Shown here: positions 55,739-64,000 of the stretch, piece by piece | Layout: every line of letters begins with the position of its first letter | Position numbering within the stretch: position 1 is the first letter of the stretch | Source: Pseudomonas leptonychotis | Lineage (GTDB): Bacteria > Pseudomonadota > Gammaproteobacteria > Pseudomonadales > Pseudomonadaceae | NCBI RefSeq assembly: GCF_004920405.1 | Contig: NZ_RFLV01000001.1 | Location: forward strand, 1,302,001-1,366,000 | Reading direction: 5' to 3' | Length of the DNA stretch: 64,000 nt | Notes under the pieces: model-generated | What the model saw: only the letters and a program-made list of their open reading frames with translations | Told to the model about the DNA's origin: nothing | Database searches by the model: none | Made by a program: the position numbers and the translations under genes

Positions 55739-56459
55739 CCGGCACAAACACATAGCCCACGCCCCAGACCGTCTGGATATAGCGCGGTTTGGACGGGTCC
55801 GGCTCGATCAGCCGGCGCAGACGCGAGATCTGCACATCGATGGAGCGCTCCAGGGCGTCCCACTCGCGGCCGCGGGCCAGGTTCATCAGCTTGTCGCGGG
55901 TCAGCGGCTCGCGAGCATGCTGCACCAGCGCCTTGAGCACCGCGAACTCCCCGGTGGTGAGCATATGCACCTCATCACCCTTCTTCAGCTCACGGGTGGC
56001 CAGGGACAGTTCGTACTCGCCGAAACTCACGCTTTCATCCTCGGCGCCTGGCGCTCCAGGTACGACCGGAGCCTGGCGGCGCAACACGGCCTTGATCCGC
56101 GCCAGCAACTCGCGCGGATTAAACGGCTTGGCCAGGTAATCGTCAGCGCCCAATTCCAGCCCTTGAATGCGGCTGGCCTCATCGCCCTTGGCGGTGAGCA
56201 TGATGATCGGCACTTGGTTGTTGGATTCGCGCAGGCGGCGGCAGGCAGACAAGCCGTCCTCACCTGGCAACATCAGGTCGAGCACCACCAGATTGAACAG
56301 CTCGCGCGACAGCAGACGGTCCATCTGCTCGACGTTCTCGACCGCTCGCACGCGGTAGCCTTGCTCGTCAAAGAAGCGCTCAAGCAGGCGGCGTAGACGC
56401 GCATCGTCGTCAACGATCAGGATTTTTTCGCCTTCAACAGGAAGTGCAGTGCTGCTCAT
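55725..56459 (-). CDS. amgR: Response regulator AmgR (OmpR-like)
   Basis: The 244-residue protein has a receiver with DDD (17-19), the phospho-acceptor in LVVLDLMLPGEDG (about Asp60), K in YLAKPFNP, and an OmpR winged helix (about 150-240; GEFAVLKALVQH, EWDALERSIDVQISRLRRLIE, RYIQTVWGVGYVFVP). It responds to AmgS. AGGAG precedes the ATG. Its end overlaps a small membrane-protein gene that is not part of the usual amgRS pair as I know it. Confidence 0.94.
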   Translation of the reverse strand: MSSTALPVEGEKILIVDDDARLRRLLERFFDEQGYRVRAVENVEQMDRLLSRELFNLVVLDLMLPGEDGLSACRRLRESNNQVPIIMLTAKGDEASRIQGLELGADDYLAKPFNPRELLARIKAVLRRQAPVVPGAPGAEDESVSFGEYELSLATRELKKGDEVHMLTTGEFAVLKALVQHAREPLTRDKLMNLARGREWDALERSIDVQISRLRRLIEPDPSKPRYIQTVWGVGYVFVPDGNK

Positions 56460-56683
56460 TCAGGGCTCCTTGACCGGGCACCCACCGAGCGCGGGCGCGC
56501 TGGCGGTGTGCAAGTGTCGGCATTATGGCTCAGGAGCCGCAGCCGACGTGCAGCCCATTGTTAGCAGATTTTTCCCGAGCGGTTCCCGGTGCGTTGCCGG
56601 GCAGTGTTTATAATGCGCGGCTTTCGTGTCTGGCCCGTGGTCTGCGTGGCCGGTTTTTCGTTTCAGTGTGGGTAGCTTTTTAT

Positions 56684-59011
56684 ATGCTCAGCATCAACAA
56701 CCGCATCGCCGAAGAACTGGGCGTACGCCCACAACAGGTCGCCGCCGCCGTAGCGCTGCTCGATGAAGGCTCCACCGTGCCGTTTATCGCGCGTTACCGT
56801 AAAGAGGTCACCGGCAGCCTGGATGACACCCAGTTGCGCAACCTGGAAGAACGCCTGCGCTACCTGCGCGAGCTGGACGAGCGCCGCACCAGCATCCTCG
56901 CCAGCATCGAGGAGCAGGGCAAACTGACCCCCGAGCTGAGCCGCGAAATCAACCTGGCCGAAACCAAGACCCGCCTGGAAGATTTGTATCTGCCGTTCAA
57001 ACAGAAGCGCCGCACCAAGGGCCAAATCGCTCTGGAAGCCGGTCTCGGCGAGCTGGCTGACGCACTGTTTAACGACCCGACCCTGACGCCCGAAACCGAA
57101 GCCGAACGCTTTATCGATGCGGAAAAAGGCTTTGCCGACATCAAGACCGTGCTCGAAGGCGCCAAATACATCCTCATGGAACGCTTCGCCGAGGACGCCA
57201 ACCTGCTGGCCAGCCTGCGCAGCTACCTGAAAGACAACGCCATTCTCAGCGCCCGCGTAGTCGCTGGCAAAGAAAACGAAGGCGCCAAGTTCCGCGATTA
57301 CTTCGAACACGACGAAAAGCTCAAGGGCGCGCCGTCACACCGGGCCCTGGCGATCTTCCGTGGGCGTAACGAGGGTATTCTCAGCGCCAGCCTGAAAGTC
57401 GGCGATGAGCTGCCAGGCAGCATGCACCCCTGCGAAGGCATGATCGGCGAGCGCTTCGGCATCAGCGCCCGTGGCCGCGCCGCGGACAAATGGCTGGGCG
57501 AAGTGGTGCGCTGGACCTGGAAGGTCAAGCTCTACACCCACCTGGAAACCGACCTGTTCGGCGAACTGCGCGAAGCGGCGGAAGACGAGGCGATCAACGT
57601 TTTCGCGCGCAATCTGCACGACCTGCTGCTAGCCGCCCCAGCTGGCCCACGTGCCACCCTGGCACTGGACCCAGGCCTGCGCACCGGCTGCAAGGTCGCT
57701 GTGGTGGATGCCACCGGCAAAGTCTTGGAAACCAGCACGGTTTACCCCCACGCACCGCGCAATGACTGGGACGGCACCCTGGCGATCCTCGCCAAGCTGT
57801 GCGCCAAGCACGCCGTCGATTTGATCTCCATCGGTAACGGCACCGCCAGCCGCGAGACCGACAAACTGGCCTTGGAGCTGATCAAGAAGCTGCCGGGCCT
57901 GAACCTGACCAAAGTCATGGTTAGCGAGGCCGGTGCCTCGGTGTATTCCGCCTCGGAACTGGCCGCCAAAGAATTTCCGGACATGGACGTGACGCTGCGC
58001 GGCGCCGTGTCCATCGCCCGCCGCCTGCAGGACCCGCTGGCTGAGCTGGTGAAAATCGACCCGAAATCCATCGGTGTTGGCCAGTACCAACATGATGTGT
58101 CGCAGCTCAAACTGGCGCGCAGCCTGGATGCAGTCGTCGAGGACTGCGTAAACGCGGTGGGCGTGGACGTGAACACCGCCTCCGCCGCCCTGCTGGCACG
58201 TATCTCCGGCCTCAACAGCACGCTGGCGCAAAACATCGTGGCGTTCCGCGATGCCAACGGCGCGTTCAATAGCCGTGCCGAGCTGCTCAAGGTGCCGCGC
58301 CTGGGCGACAAAACCTTCGAACAGGCCGCAGGTTTTTTGCGCGTGATGAACGGCAGCAACCCGCTGGACGCCTCCGCCGTGCACCCGGAGACCTACCCGC
58401 TGGTGCAGCGCATCGCCGCCGATACCGGTCGTGATATCCGCTCGTTGATCGGCGACTCGGGCTTTCTCAAGCGCCTCGACCCGAAACAGTTCACCGACGA
58501 CACGTTCGGCCTGGTGACCATCGGCGACATCCTCAGCGAACTGGAAAAACCCGGCCGCGACCCACGTCCGGAGTTCAAGACCGCCGAGTTCCAGGAAGGC
58601 GTAGAAACCCTCAACGACCTGCAACTGGGCATGATCCTCGAAGGCGTGGTAACCAACGTCACCAACTTCGGCGCCTTCGTCGATATCGGCGTACACCAGG
58701 ACGGCCTGGTGCACATTTCGGCGCTGTCGGAAAAATTCATCAAAGATCCACACGAAGCGGTCAAGGCCGGTGAAGTGGTCAAGGTCAAGGTGATGGAAGT
58801 CGACATCCCGCGTAACCGCATCGCCCTGTCGATGCGCATGGGCGACACCCCCGGCGAGAAGGTCGAAGGGCCACGTGGCGGCTCACGCGGCAACGGCAAA
58901 CCGGGCAGCAATGCACCACGCACTGAACGTCACTCCAGCCAGGACAAACCCGCGCCGGCCAGTGGCGGCATGGCGGCGTTGTTTGCCAATGCCAAGCAGC
59001 TGAAAAAGTAG
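56684..59011 (+). CDS. tex: Tex, S1-domain transcription accessory protein
   Basis: The 775-residue protein has the Tex N-terminal helices ([36 protein letters not shown]), a YqgF-like nuclease-fold region ([17 protein letters not shown]), a helix-hairpin-helix pair ([19 protein letters not shown]) and a C-terminal S1 RNA-binding domain ([26 protein letters not shown]). A glycine/serine/arginine-rich tail ends the protein. The ATG at 56684 gives the conserved start; the frame is open further upstream. It is divergent from amgR, as in other Pseudomonas. Confidence 0.95.
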   Translation: MLSINNRIAEELGVRPQQVAAAVALLDEGSTVPFIARYRKEVTGSLDDTQLRNLEERLRYLRELDERRTSILASIEEQGKLTPELSREINLAETKTRLEDLYLPFKQKRRTKGQIALEAGLGELADALFNDPTLTPETEAERFIDAEKGFADIKTVLEGAKYILMERFAEDANLLASLRSYLKDNAILSARVVAGKENEGAKFRDYFEHDEKLKGAPSHRALAIFRGRNEGILSASLKVGDELPGSMHPCEGMIGERFGISARGRAADKWLGEVVRWTWKVKLYTHLETDLFGELREAAEDEAINVFARNLHDLLLAAPAGPRATLALDPGLRTGCKVAVVDATGKVLETSTVYPHAPRNDWDGTLAILAKLCAKHAVDLISIGNGTASRETDKLALELIKKLPGLNLTKVMVSEAGASVYSASELAAKEFPDMDVTLRGAVSIARRLQDPLAELVKIDPKSIGVGQYQHDVSQLKLARSLDAVVEDCVNAVGVDVNTASAALLARISGLNSTLAQNIVAFRDANGAFNSRAELLKVPRLGDKTFEQAAGFLRVMNGSNPLDASAVHPETYPLVQRIAADTGRDIRSLIGDSGFLKRLDPKQFTDDTFGLVTIGDILSELEKPGRDPRPEFKTAEFQEGVETLNDLQLGMILEGVVTNVTNFGAFVDIGVHQDGLVHISALSEKFIKDPHEAVKAGEVVKVKVMEVDIPRNRIALSMRMGDTPGEKVEGPRGGSRGNGKPGSNAPRTERHSSQDKPAPASGGMAALFANAKQLKK

Positions 59012-59025
59012 GTTCGCGCCAATCC

Positions 59026-59070
59026 TGTAGGGTGGGTTGAGGTGCGCAGCACCGATACTCGCCCTACGGC
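59026..59070. repeat. Short Pseudomonas-type intergenic palindrome (GTAGGGTGGGTTGAGG type)
   Basis: Between tex and gshA lies TGTAGGGTGGGTTGAGG, a GTGCGCAGCAC dyad and CGATACTCGCCCTAC, an imperfect palindrome. It shares its sequence with the larger dyad at 62371-62443. Such elements are frequent near Pseudomonas genes and may act as weak terminators or are remnants of a mobile repeat. Confidence 0.6.
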
Positions 59071-59235
59071 CTGCGCGTCGCCCTGACGCACAAGCGCAGC
59101 GCTCAGCTATAACCCTCCTCGCCCGCCTCGGGTTATAAAGCGCTATCGGCCGGTTCAATCCGGTTTTCTCGCCCCCTTGTAGAGCACGTGTGGCGCCCCC
59201 ATATTGAGGCGACCGATGCGTGAAGGAATGCAATC

Positions 59236-60816
59236 TTGAGCGACCTGTTCTCCCGCCGCCTGGCCCAGCTTGGCGAATGCGCCAACCTTTCCCTGCTGTC
59301 CCAGTGCCTGCACGGTATCGAGCGCGAATGCCTGCGCGTTGATGCGGACGGCCAGCTCGCGCTGACCCCGCACCCGGCTGCATTGGGCTCGGCACTGACC
59401 CACACGCAGATCACCACCGATTACTCCGAATCTCTGCTGGAGTTCATCACCCCAGCCGAAGCCGATCCGGCGGCAACCCTGGCCGAGCTGGAGCAGATTC
59501 ACCGTTTTGCCTATAGCAAACTGGACGGTGAATACCTGTGGAGCCCGTCGATGCCCTGCGCCCTGCCGGACGAAGAGACGATCCCGATCGCCCGTTACGG
59601 CAGCTCGCACATCGGCGAACTCAAATACGTCTACCGCAAAGGCTTGGCCCTGCGTTATGGCAAAACCATGCAATGCATCGCCGGCATCCACTACAACTTC
59701 TCGCTGCCGGAAGCGCTGTGGCAATTACAGCAGCAGGCCGAAGGCAATACCTGCAGTGCACGAGATTATCAGTCGGCGCGCTATATCGCCCTGATCCGCA
59801 ACTTCCGCCGCTACAGCTGGCTGCTGATGTACCTGTTCGGCGCTTCGCCGGCGCTGCACAAAGGCTTTATGCGCGGCAACCCGCATCAGCTGCTGGAGCT
59901 GGACGCCGAGACACTCTACTTGCCTTACGCCACCAGCCTGCGCATGAGTGACCTGGGCTACCAAAGCAATGCCCAAGCTGGCCTGACTCCGTGCTACAAC
60001 GACCTAACCAGCTACACCGACAGCCTGCGCCAAGCCGTCGGCACGCCCTACCCGCCTTATGTGGAGATCGGCGCAAAGCAGGACGGCGAATGGTTGCAGC
60101 TCAACACCCATATCCTGCAGATCGAAAACGAGTACTACTCCAATATCCGCCCCAAGCGAGTCACCCATAGCGGTGAACGGCCGATCCAAGCCCTGATGGC
60201 CCGTGGCGTGCAGTACATTGAAGTGCGCTGCCTGGACATCAACCCCTACTTGCCGCTGGGTATCGACCTCACCGAGTCGCGCTTCCTCGACGCCTTCCTG
60301 CTGTTCTGCACGCTGCAAGACAGCCCGCTGCTGGAAAGTGCCGAGTGCCATGCCTGCACCGACAACTTCCTCGCCGTGGTCAAAGAGGGTCGCCGCCCAG
60401 CGCTGCATTTGCAGCGTGATGGCCAGCCCGTAGCACTGCAAACCTGGGCCAGCGAACTACTCGAACAGATCATGCCGCTGGCTGAGTTGCTCGACCAAAG
60501 CCAGGGTGGCAACGCCCACAAGCTGGCCATGCAGGCGCAACAGGCTAAGGTCGACGACGTCAGCCTGACGCCGTCTGCGCAGGTACTTGCGCAGTTACAG
60601 CAAGGCCTGAGCTTTACCGAGTTCGCCTTGCGCCAGAGCAAGCTGCACGCCGAGTACTTCCGCAGCCAGCCTCTGAGCGCCGAGCAACAAGCGGCCTTCG
60701 AGGCCAGCGCCGCCCAATCGTTGCTGAACCAGGCCGAGCTGGAGGCGCAGGAAGAAGGCGACTTCGACTGCTTTGCCGCCGCCTACCAAGCCAGCATCCT
60801 CGCCCCGGCTAACTAA
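59236..60816 (+). CDS. gshA: Glutamate-cysteine ligase
   Basis: GshA makes gamma-glutamylcysteine, the first step of glutathione synthesis. The 526-residue protein has [34 protein letters not shown], and [18 protein letters not shown], typical of the proteobacterial GshA family. The start is TTG at 59236 with GAAGGA at 8 nt, giving [13 protein letters not shown] as in relatives. It follows tex at 224 bp, as in P. aeruginosa. Confidence 0.95.
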   Translation: MSDLFSRRLAQLGECANLSLLSQCLHGIERECLRVDADGQLALTPHPAALGSALTHTQITTDYSESLLEFITPAEADPAATLAELEQIHRFAYSKLDGEYLWSPSMPCALPDEETIPIARYGSSHIGELKYVYRKGLALRYGKTMQCIAGIHYNFSLPEALWQLQQQAEGNTCSARDYQSARYIALIRNFRRYSWLLMYLFGASPALHKGFMRGNPHQLLELDAETLYLPYATSLRMSDLGYQSNAQAGLTPCYNDLTSYTDSLRQAVGTPYPPYVEIGAKQDGEWLQLNTHILQIENEYYSNIRPKRVTHSGERPIQALMARGVQYIEVRCLDINPYLPLGIDLTESRFLDAFLLFCTLQDSPLLESAECHACTDNFLAVVKEGRRPALHLQRDGQPVALQTWASELLEQIMPLAELLDQSQGGNAHKLAMQAQQAKVDDVSLTPSAQVLAQLQQGLSFTEFALRQSKLHAEYFRSQPLSAEQQAAFEASAAQSLLNQAELEAQEEGDFDCFAAAYQASILAPAN

Positions 60817-60976
60817 TCAGGCGACTGGCGAACATAACCGGCCTACCCCCCAGGCCGGTATTTCGCCAACTGCATCACATAAACTGCCAGCGGTGGCAAA
60901 AGCGAGATCAGCGGCGCAGCCCTGCGCGGCCTATGCGGCTAGCATTGCACAGGTATATCCACTGCGAGCTGCCACC

Positions 60977-61186
60977 ATGGCCTGCGCCGACCTCAACACG
61001 GAAGATGACCAGCACTGGAGCCTGGAAAGCCTTAACAAGGCTTACCAACAAGGCTACATGGCAGGGCTAACCGGGCAAACCAACACCCCGCGTGCACTCG
61101 CCGCCGATGTGCTGGTTGCCGCCTGGGAAGCCGGCTGGGACGACGGCCACGAGCAATTCGAGCTGCACAAACGCTACAGCGCCTGA
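60977..61186 (+). CDS. Rmf/CrpP-fold small protein
   Basis: The 69-residue protein resembles ribosome modulation factor-like proteins: KAYQQGYMAGLTGQTNTPR followed by AAWEAGWDDGHEQ matches the two-helix GYxAG...W..GW pattern. Rmf dimerises 70S ribosomes in stationary phase; the CrpP group has other proposed roles. The first 20 residues (MACADLNTEDDQHWSLESLN) are acidic, unlike basic Rmf, so ribosome binding is not assured. The Shine-Dalgarno is weak. It stands alone between gshA and aguB. Confidence 0.7.
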   Translation: MACADLNTEDDQHWSLESLNKAYQQGYMAGLTGQTNTPRALAADVLVAAWEAGWDDGHEQFELHKRYSA

Positions 61187-61296
61187 TCCCTCGCCTTACC
61201 CTCACCTGCACACATCCTGCACGCCCGTGGCCCTTCAGCTGCGCAGCGGCGTATCGCCTTGCCTTAGCTCTGTACTCCCCTCGCATCGCGTTAATT

Positions 61297-61383
61297 CGAT
61301 TTTTATTCGACATAAATCGACAAATAATCATTATCAGACTGAAATTCTGCTTTAAAAGCCGATTTTTATCGGATATAAATAGG
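61297..61383. promoter_or_regulatory. Paired dyads and AT-rich region upstream of aguB
   Basis: Two 24-bp imperfect direct repeats lie at 61297-61320 and 61360-61383, 63 bp apart, matching at 19 of 24 positions by eye. Each contains the dyad TTTAT-N5-ATAAA. They sit in the AT-rich 293-bp gap upstream of aguB, 97 and 160 nt before its ATG, so they are good candidates for a regulator's operator pair. A 12-base stretch ATAATCATTATC between them (61324-61335) resembles half of a Fur box. Confidence 0.5.
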
Positions 61384-61479
61384 CCACTCACTGCCATGAC
61401 TCGCCCGCGAGGCATGGCACAGTCGCAGGCCTCTGCTAGTGTCAGATGACCGCCCCAACTGCTCTTGAGGTGCCAAACC

Positions 61480-62361
61480 ATGCCCCGTATCGTTACCGTC
61501 GCCGCCACCCAAATGGCTTGCTCCTGGGACGCCGCCGCAAATATTGCCAATGCCGAGCGTTTGGTGCGTCAAGCCGCCGCCAAAGGCGCGCAGATCATCC
61601 TGCTGCAAGAGCTGTTTGAGGCCCCGTACTTCTGTCAGAAGCCCAACCCGGATTACCTGCAACTGGCCACTCCCGCCGAGAGCAACCCGGCGATCCTGCA
61701 CTTCCAGAAAATCGCCAAGGAGCTGCAAGTGGTACTGCCGATCAGTTTCTATGAACTGGCCGGCCGTGCGCGCTTCAACAGCATCGCAATCATCGATGCC
61801 GACGGCAGCAACCTCGGGATTTATCGGAAAAGCCACATCCCGGACGGCCCTGGCTACCACGAGAAGTACTACTTCAATCCCGGCGACACCGGCTTCAAGG
61901 TGTGGAACACCCGTTACGCCAAGATCGGCGTGGGCATCTGCTGGGATCAGTGGTTCCCCGAGTGCGCGCGCAGCATGGCGCTGCTCGGTGCCGAGATTCT
62001 GTTCTACCCGACCGCCATCGGCACCGAGCCGCATGACCCGAGCATCAGCTCGCGCGACCATTGGCAGCGCGTGCAGCAGGGTCACGCCGGAGCCAACCTG
62101 ATGCCGCTGATCGCCAGCAACCGCATCGGCCGTGAAGACCAGGGCGACTACCACATCAACTTCTATGGCTCGTCGTTTATCGCCGACCAATTCGGCGCCA
62201 AGGTGCAGGAAGCCAACGAAACCAACGAGGCCGTGCTAATGCACAGCTTCGACCTGGACCAGCTGGAGCATATCCGCAGCGCCTGGGGCAGCTTCCGTGA
62301 CCGCCGTCCGAACCTCTACGGCCCGCTAAAAACCCTCGACGGCCATCTGGCCTGCGAGTAA
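61480..62361 (+). CDS. aguB: N-carbamoylputrescine amidase
   Basis: AguB hydrolyses N-carbamoylputrescine to putrescine, ammonia and CO2 in agmatine use. The 293-residue nitrilase-family protein has the catalytic triad: ELFEAPYFCQ (Glu), YRKSHIPDG (Lys) and GVGICWDQWFPE (Cys). The ATG at 61480 gives MPRIVTVAATQMACSWD; GAGG is 10 nt upstream. It precedes aguA, which acts one step earlier, and the gap carries a strong hairpin. Confidence 0.94.
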   Translation: MPRIVTVAATQMACSWDAAANIANAERLVRQAAAKGAQIILLQELFEAPYFCQKPNPDYLQLATPAESNPAILHFQKIAKELQVVLPISFYELAGRARFNSIAIIDADGSNLGIYRKSHIPDGPGYHEKYYFNPGDTGFKVWNTRYAKIGVGICWDQWFPECARSMALLGAEILFYPTAIGTEPHDPSISSRDHWQRVQQGHAGANLMPLIASNRIGREDQGDYHINFYGSSFIADQFGAKVQEANETNEAVLMHSFDLDQLEHIRSAWGSFRDRRPNLYGPLKTLDGHLACE

Positions 62362-62370
62362 AAACGCCTC

Positions 62371-62443
62371 GTAGGATGGGTTGAGACGCGCAGCGTCGAT
62401 ACCCATCATTACCCTCGATGGGTATCGACGCTCGCTCCATCCG
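62371..62443. repeat. Large palindrome between aguB and aguA
   Basis: GTAGGATGGGTTGAG is followed by a perfect 15-bp inverted repeat (62393-62407 with 62417-62431; 9-nt loop) and a CTCGCTCCATCC end. The whole 73-bp stretch lies in the 109-bp gap between aguB and aguA and shares its start with the copy at 59026-59070. It would form a strong RNA stem that could affect aguA relative to aguB. Confidence 0.65.
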
Positions 62444-62470
62444 CCCCTGCTCAATGTTTTTGGTGAACCT

Positions 62471-63577
62471 ATGACAACCCTGACCACTACCCCTCGCGCC
62501 GACGGTTTCCGCATGCCCGCCGAATGGGAGAGCCACAGCCAAACCTGGATGGTCTGGCCCGAACGCCCTGACAACTGGCGCCTGGGCGGCAAACCCGCGC
62601 AGGCTGCCTTTAGCGCAGTGGCCAGGGCGATTGCTGAATTTGAACCGGTCACCGTGGGCGTGTCCGCCGGCCAGTACGAGAACGCCTGCGAGCGCCTCGC
62701 TCACGCCAATATCCGCGTGGTCGAAATCAGCACCGACGACGCCTGGGTACGCGACACCGGGCCGACCTTCGTCACTAATAACAGCGGCGAAGTGCGCGGT
62801 GTGGACTGGGCGTTCAACGCCTGGGGCGGCCTGAATGGCGGCCTGTACGCCAACTGGGTGCGTGACGATCAGGTGGCGCGCAAGATTCTGCAGATCGAAG
62901 GCTGCGCGCGTTATCGCACCGATGAGTTGATCCTCGAAGGCGGCTCAATCCATGTCGACGGCGAAGGCACATTGATCACCACCGAGGAATGCCTGCTCAA
63001 CCCCAACCGCAATCCGCACCTGAACCGCGAGCAGATTGAGCAGTACCTGGCCGAGCATCTGGCCATCGACACGGTGATCTGGCTGCCAGACGGCCTGTTT
63101 AACGACGAAACCGACGGCCACGTCGACAACTTCTGCTGCTACGTACGCCCGGGTGAAGTGCTACTGGCCTGGACCGACGACGCCACTGACCCCAATTACC
63201 CGCGCTGCCAGGCCGCCATGCGCGTGCTGGAAAGCACGCGTGATGCCAAGGGCCGCCAGCTGATCGTGCACAAGATGCCGATCCCCGGGCCGCTGCATGC
63301 CAGCGATGAAGAATGCGCCGGGGTCGACTTGGCCGCAGGCACTCAGGAGCGTGACCCATCGATCCGCCTGGCCGGCTCTTACGTCAACTTCCTGATCGTC
63401 AACGGCGGCATTATCGCGCCCACGTTTAATGACCCCAAAGACGCCGAAGCCGAAGCAATCCTCCAGCGCCTGTTCCCGCAGCACCGCGTAGTCATGGTGC
63501 CGGGCCGGGAAATTCTGCTGGGCGGCGGTAACATCCATTGCATCACCCAACAGCAACCCGCGCCGCAGCACAGCTAA
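62471..63577 (+). CDS. aguA: Agmatine deiminase
   Basis: AguA converts agmatine to N-carbamoylputrescine and ammonia. The 368-residue protein has the guanidino-group-modifying fold motifs: [35 protein letters not shown] and the catalytic cysteine near residue 357 in [13 protein letters not shown]. The ATG at 62471 gives the conserved start; the frame is open earlier. With aguB it forms the agmatine-to-putrescine pathway; no adjacent regulator gene is in the window. Confidence 0.95.
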   Translation: MTTLTTTPRADGFRMPAEWESHSQTWMVWPERPDNWRLGGKPAQAAFSAVARAIAEFEPVTVGVSAGQYENACERLAHANIRVVEISTDDAWVRDTGPTFVTNNSGEVRGVDWAFNAWGGLNGGLYANWVRDDQVARKILQIEGCARYRTDELILEGGSIHVDGEGTLITTEECLLNPNRNPHLNREQIEQYLAEHLAIDTVIWLPDGLFNDETDGHVDNFCCYVRPGEVLLAWTDDATDPNYPRCQAAMRVLESTRDAKGRQLIVHKMPIPGPLHASDEECAGVDLAAGTQERDPSIRLAGSYVNFLIVNGGIIAPTFNDPKDAEAEAILQRLFPQHRVVMVPGREILLGGGNIHCITQQQPAPQHS

Positions 63578-63661
63578 GCGCAGATGCCCGGCTACGCTGG
63601 GCATTTAACAACCTATCAGCAAGCGGCGAGGGTGCCCGCGCGCAAGCAAATTCCCGCGTTA

Positions 63662-63686
63662 GGGTGCGAGTGTTATTCTCGCACCC
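63662..63686. promoter_or_regulatory. 9-bp hairpin directly before the mgtE-like start
   Basis: GGGTGCGAG and CTCGCACCC flank TGTTATT and end at the base before the ATG. No Shine-Dalgarno is present. TATTCT (63674-63679) in the loop and arm has a -10 shape 7 nt before the ATG, with TTCCCG 17 nt further up, so a leaderless start is one reading; a structured or repressor-bound start region is another. Confidence 0.45.
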
Positions 63687-64000
63687 ATGAAATCACCCTT
63701 GCCCTCTTCCAGCGACAACGTCTCCCAACACAGCCTCTCCGACTCCAATGCCATCATTCAGGCGCTGGGCGGCGGCAAGAATAAACGCGCGCGTAAACTG
63801 CTGGCGCGCATGCACCCCGGAAAAATTGCCGCGCTGCTGGAGCGGCTGGACACCGAGCAACGTCTGACGCTGTGGCAGCAGATTGGCCCCGAGCTGGAAG
63901 AACGTACCCTGCATCACCTGAGCCCTAGCCTCAGGGCGCAGTTAGCCGGTGATTCTGCCGAGGCCAGCCTTGCCGCCAGTGACGAGCCAGGCAACAGCCA
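63687..64000 (+). CDS. MgtE N-domain-like protein, N-terminal part
   Basis: The gene runs off the right edge after about 104 codons. After a serine-rich start (MKSPLPSSSDNVSQHSLSD) the segment IIQALGGGKNKRARKLLARMHPGKIAALLERLDTEQRLTLWQQIGPELEERTLHHLSPSLRAQL matches the helical MgtE N domain, which gates Mg2+ transport. If the rest is present downstream this is an MgtE-type magnesium transporter; only this part can be seen. It has no Shine-Dalgarno and a hairpin right at the start. Confidence 0.6.
   Translation, partial: MKSPLPSSSDNVSQHSLSDSNAIIQALGGGKNKRARKLLARMHPGKIAALLERLDTEQRLTLWQQIGPELEERTLHHLSPSLRAQLAGDSAEASLAASDEPGNS

Noticed and set aside
57629..58753. Long open frame antisense to tex
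   Set aside because: It lies wholly within the conserved tex gene and reads as a composition shadow.
61317..61335. Fur box before aguB
   Set aside because: Only the 3' two thirds match the 19-bp consensus (13 of 19 positions); the left third fails, and agmatine genes are not expected iron targets.

Overview
The window is a GC-rich chromosomal stretch of a Pseudomonas species (Gammaproteobacteria). Two blocks match conserved Pseudomonas gene orders from memory: ubiD-rho-trxA-ppx-ppk-hemB at the left end, and pckA-hslO-phosphatase-hslR-rimK-amgS/amgR-tex-gshA on the right. Species cannot be fixed from sequence alone. No rRNA, tRNA, CRISPR, prophage or insertion-sequence transposase was seen.

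Layout. 1-9.7 kb: ubiD (partial), rho, trxA, ppx and ppk (convergent, polyphosphate turnover), hemB, an AGMO-like membrane hydroxylase and elbB. 9.9-19.9 kb: single-gene units: a hotdog thioesterase, an MHYT-GGDEF-EAL protein, a YaiI protein, an SDR, a LysE exporter, a small orphan gene, a Baeyer-Villiger-type monooxygenase, a nitroreductase, an rRNA-methyltransferase-like protein, a cupin and a DHH phosphoesterase. 20.0-23.5 kb: a four-gene MCE lipid-transport operon. 23.5-40.4 kb: a two-component system with a cofactor-fold sensor-like protein, divergent from a 13-gene Tad/Flp-type pilus locus. 40.4-50.1 kb: recQ, a gene-poor stretch with a possible decayed gene, pckA, hslO, an LpxT-like phosphatase, an ArsR-desaturase-hslR unit and rimB-rimK. 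50.1-64 kb: a large MASE1-PAS-GGDEF-EAL protein, amgR with amgS and an intervening membrane-protein gene, tex, gshA, an Rmf-like gene, aguB-aguA, and the start of an MgtE-like gene.

The most unusual region is the Tad-type locus (26922-40362). Its ATPase carries an N-terminal FHA domain, no TadZ/CpaE gene lies between the secretin and the ATPase, and no prepilin peptidase is present. The CpaB/RcpC protein has a C-terminal extension of about 360 residues made of roughly 20 copies of a 16-residue repeat. A 330-residue protein with a genuine Flp-type prepilin signal carries about three related units. A DUF192 gene and an unrecognised exported protein are embedded by overlapping start and stop codons. 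The divergent sensor kinase and LuxR-type regulator, preceded by a periplasmic sulfite-oxidase-fold protein with no cysteine in its mature part, probably control the locus; three inverted repeats lie just upstream of the flp pilin.

Other non-coding structure includes a dispersed palindromic element in three copies, two of them abutting stop codons (rho, hslO) and showing a compensatory base change; an RccR-like operator before pckA; an ArsR operator candidate over the arsR start codon; paired dyads before aguB; and a hairpin directly against the start of the mgtE-like gene. All family assignments come from reading the protein sequences; no database search was run.
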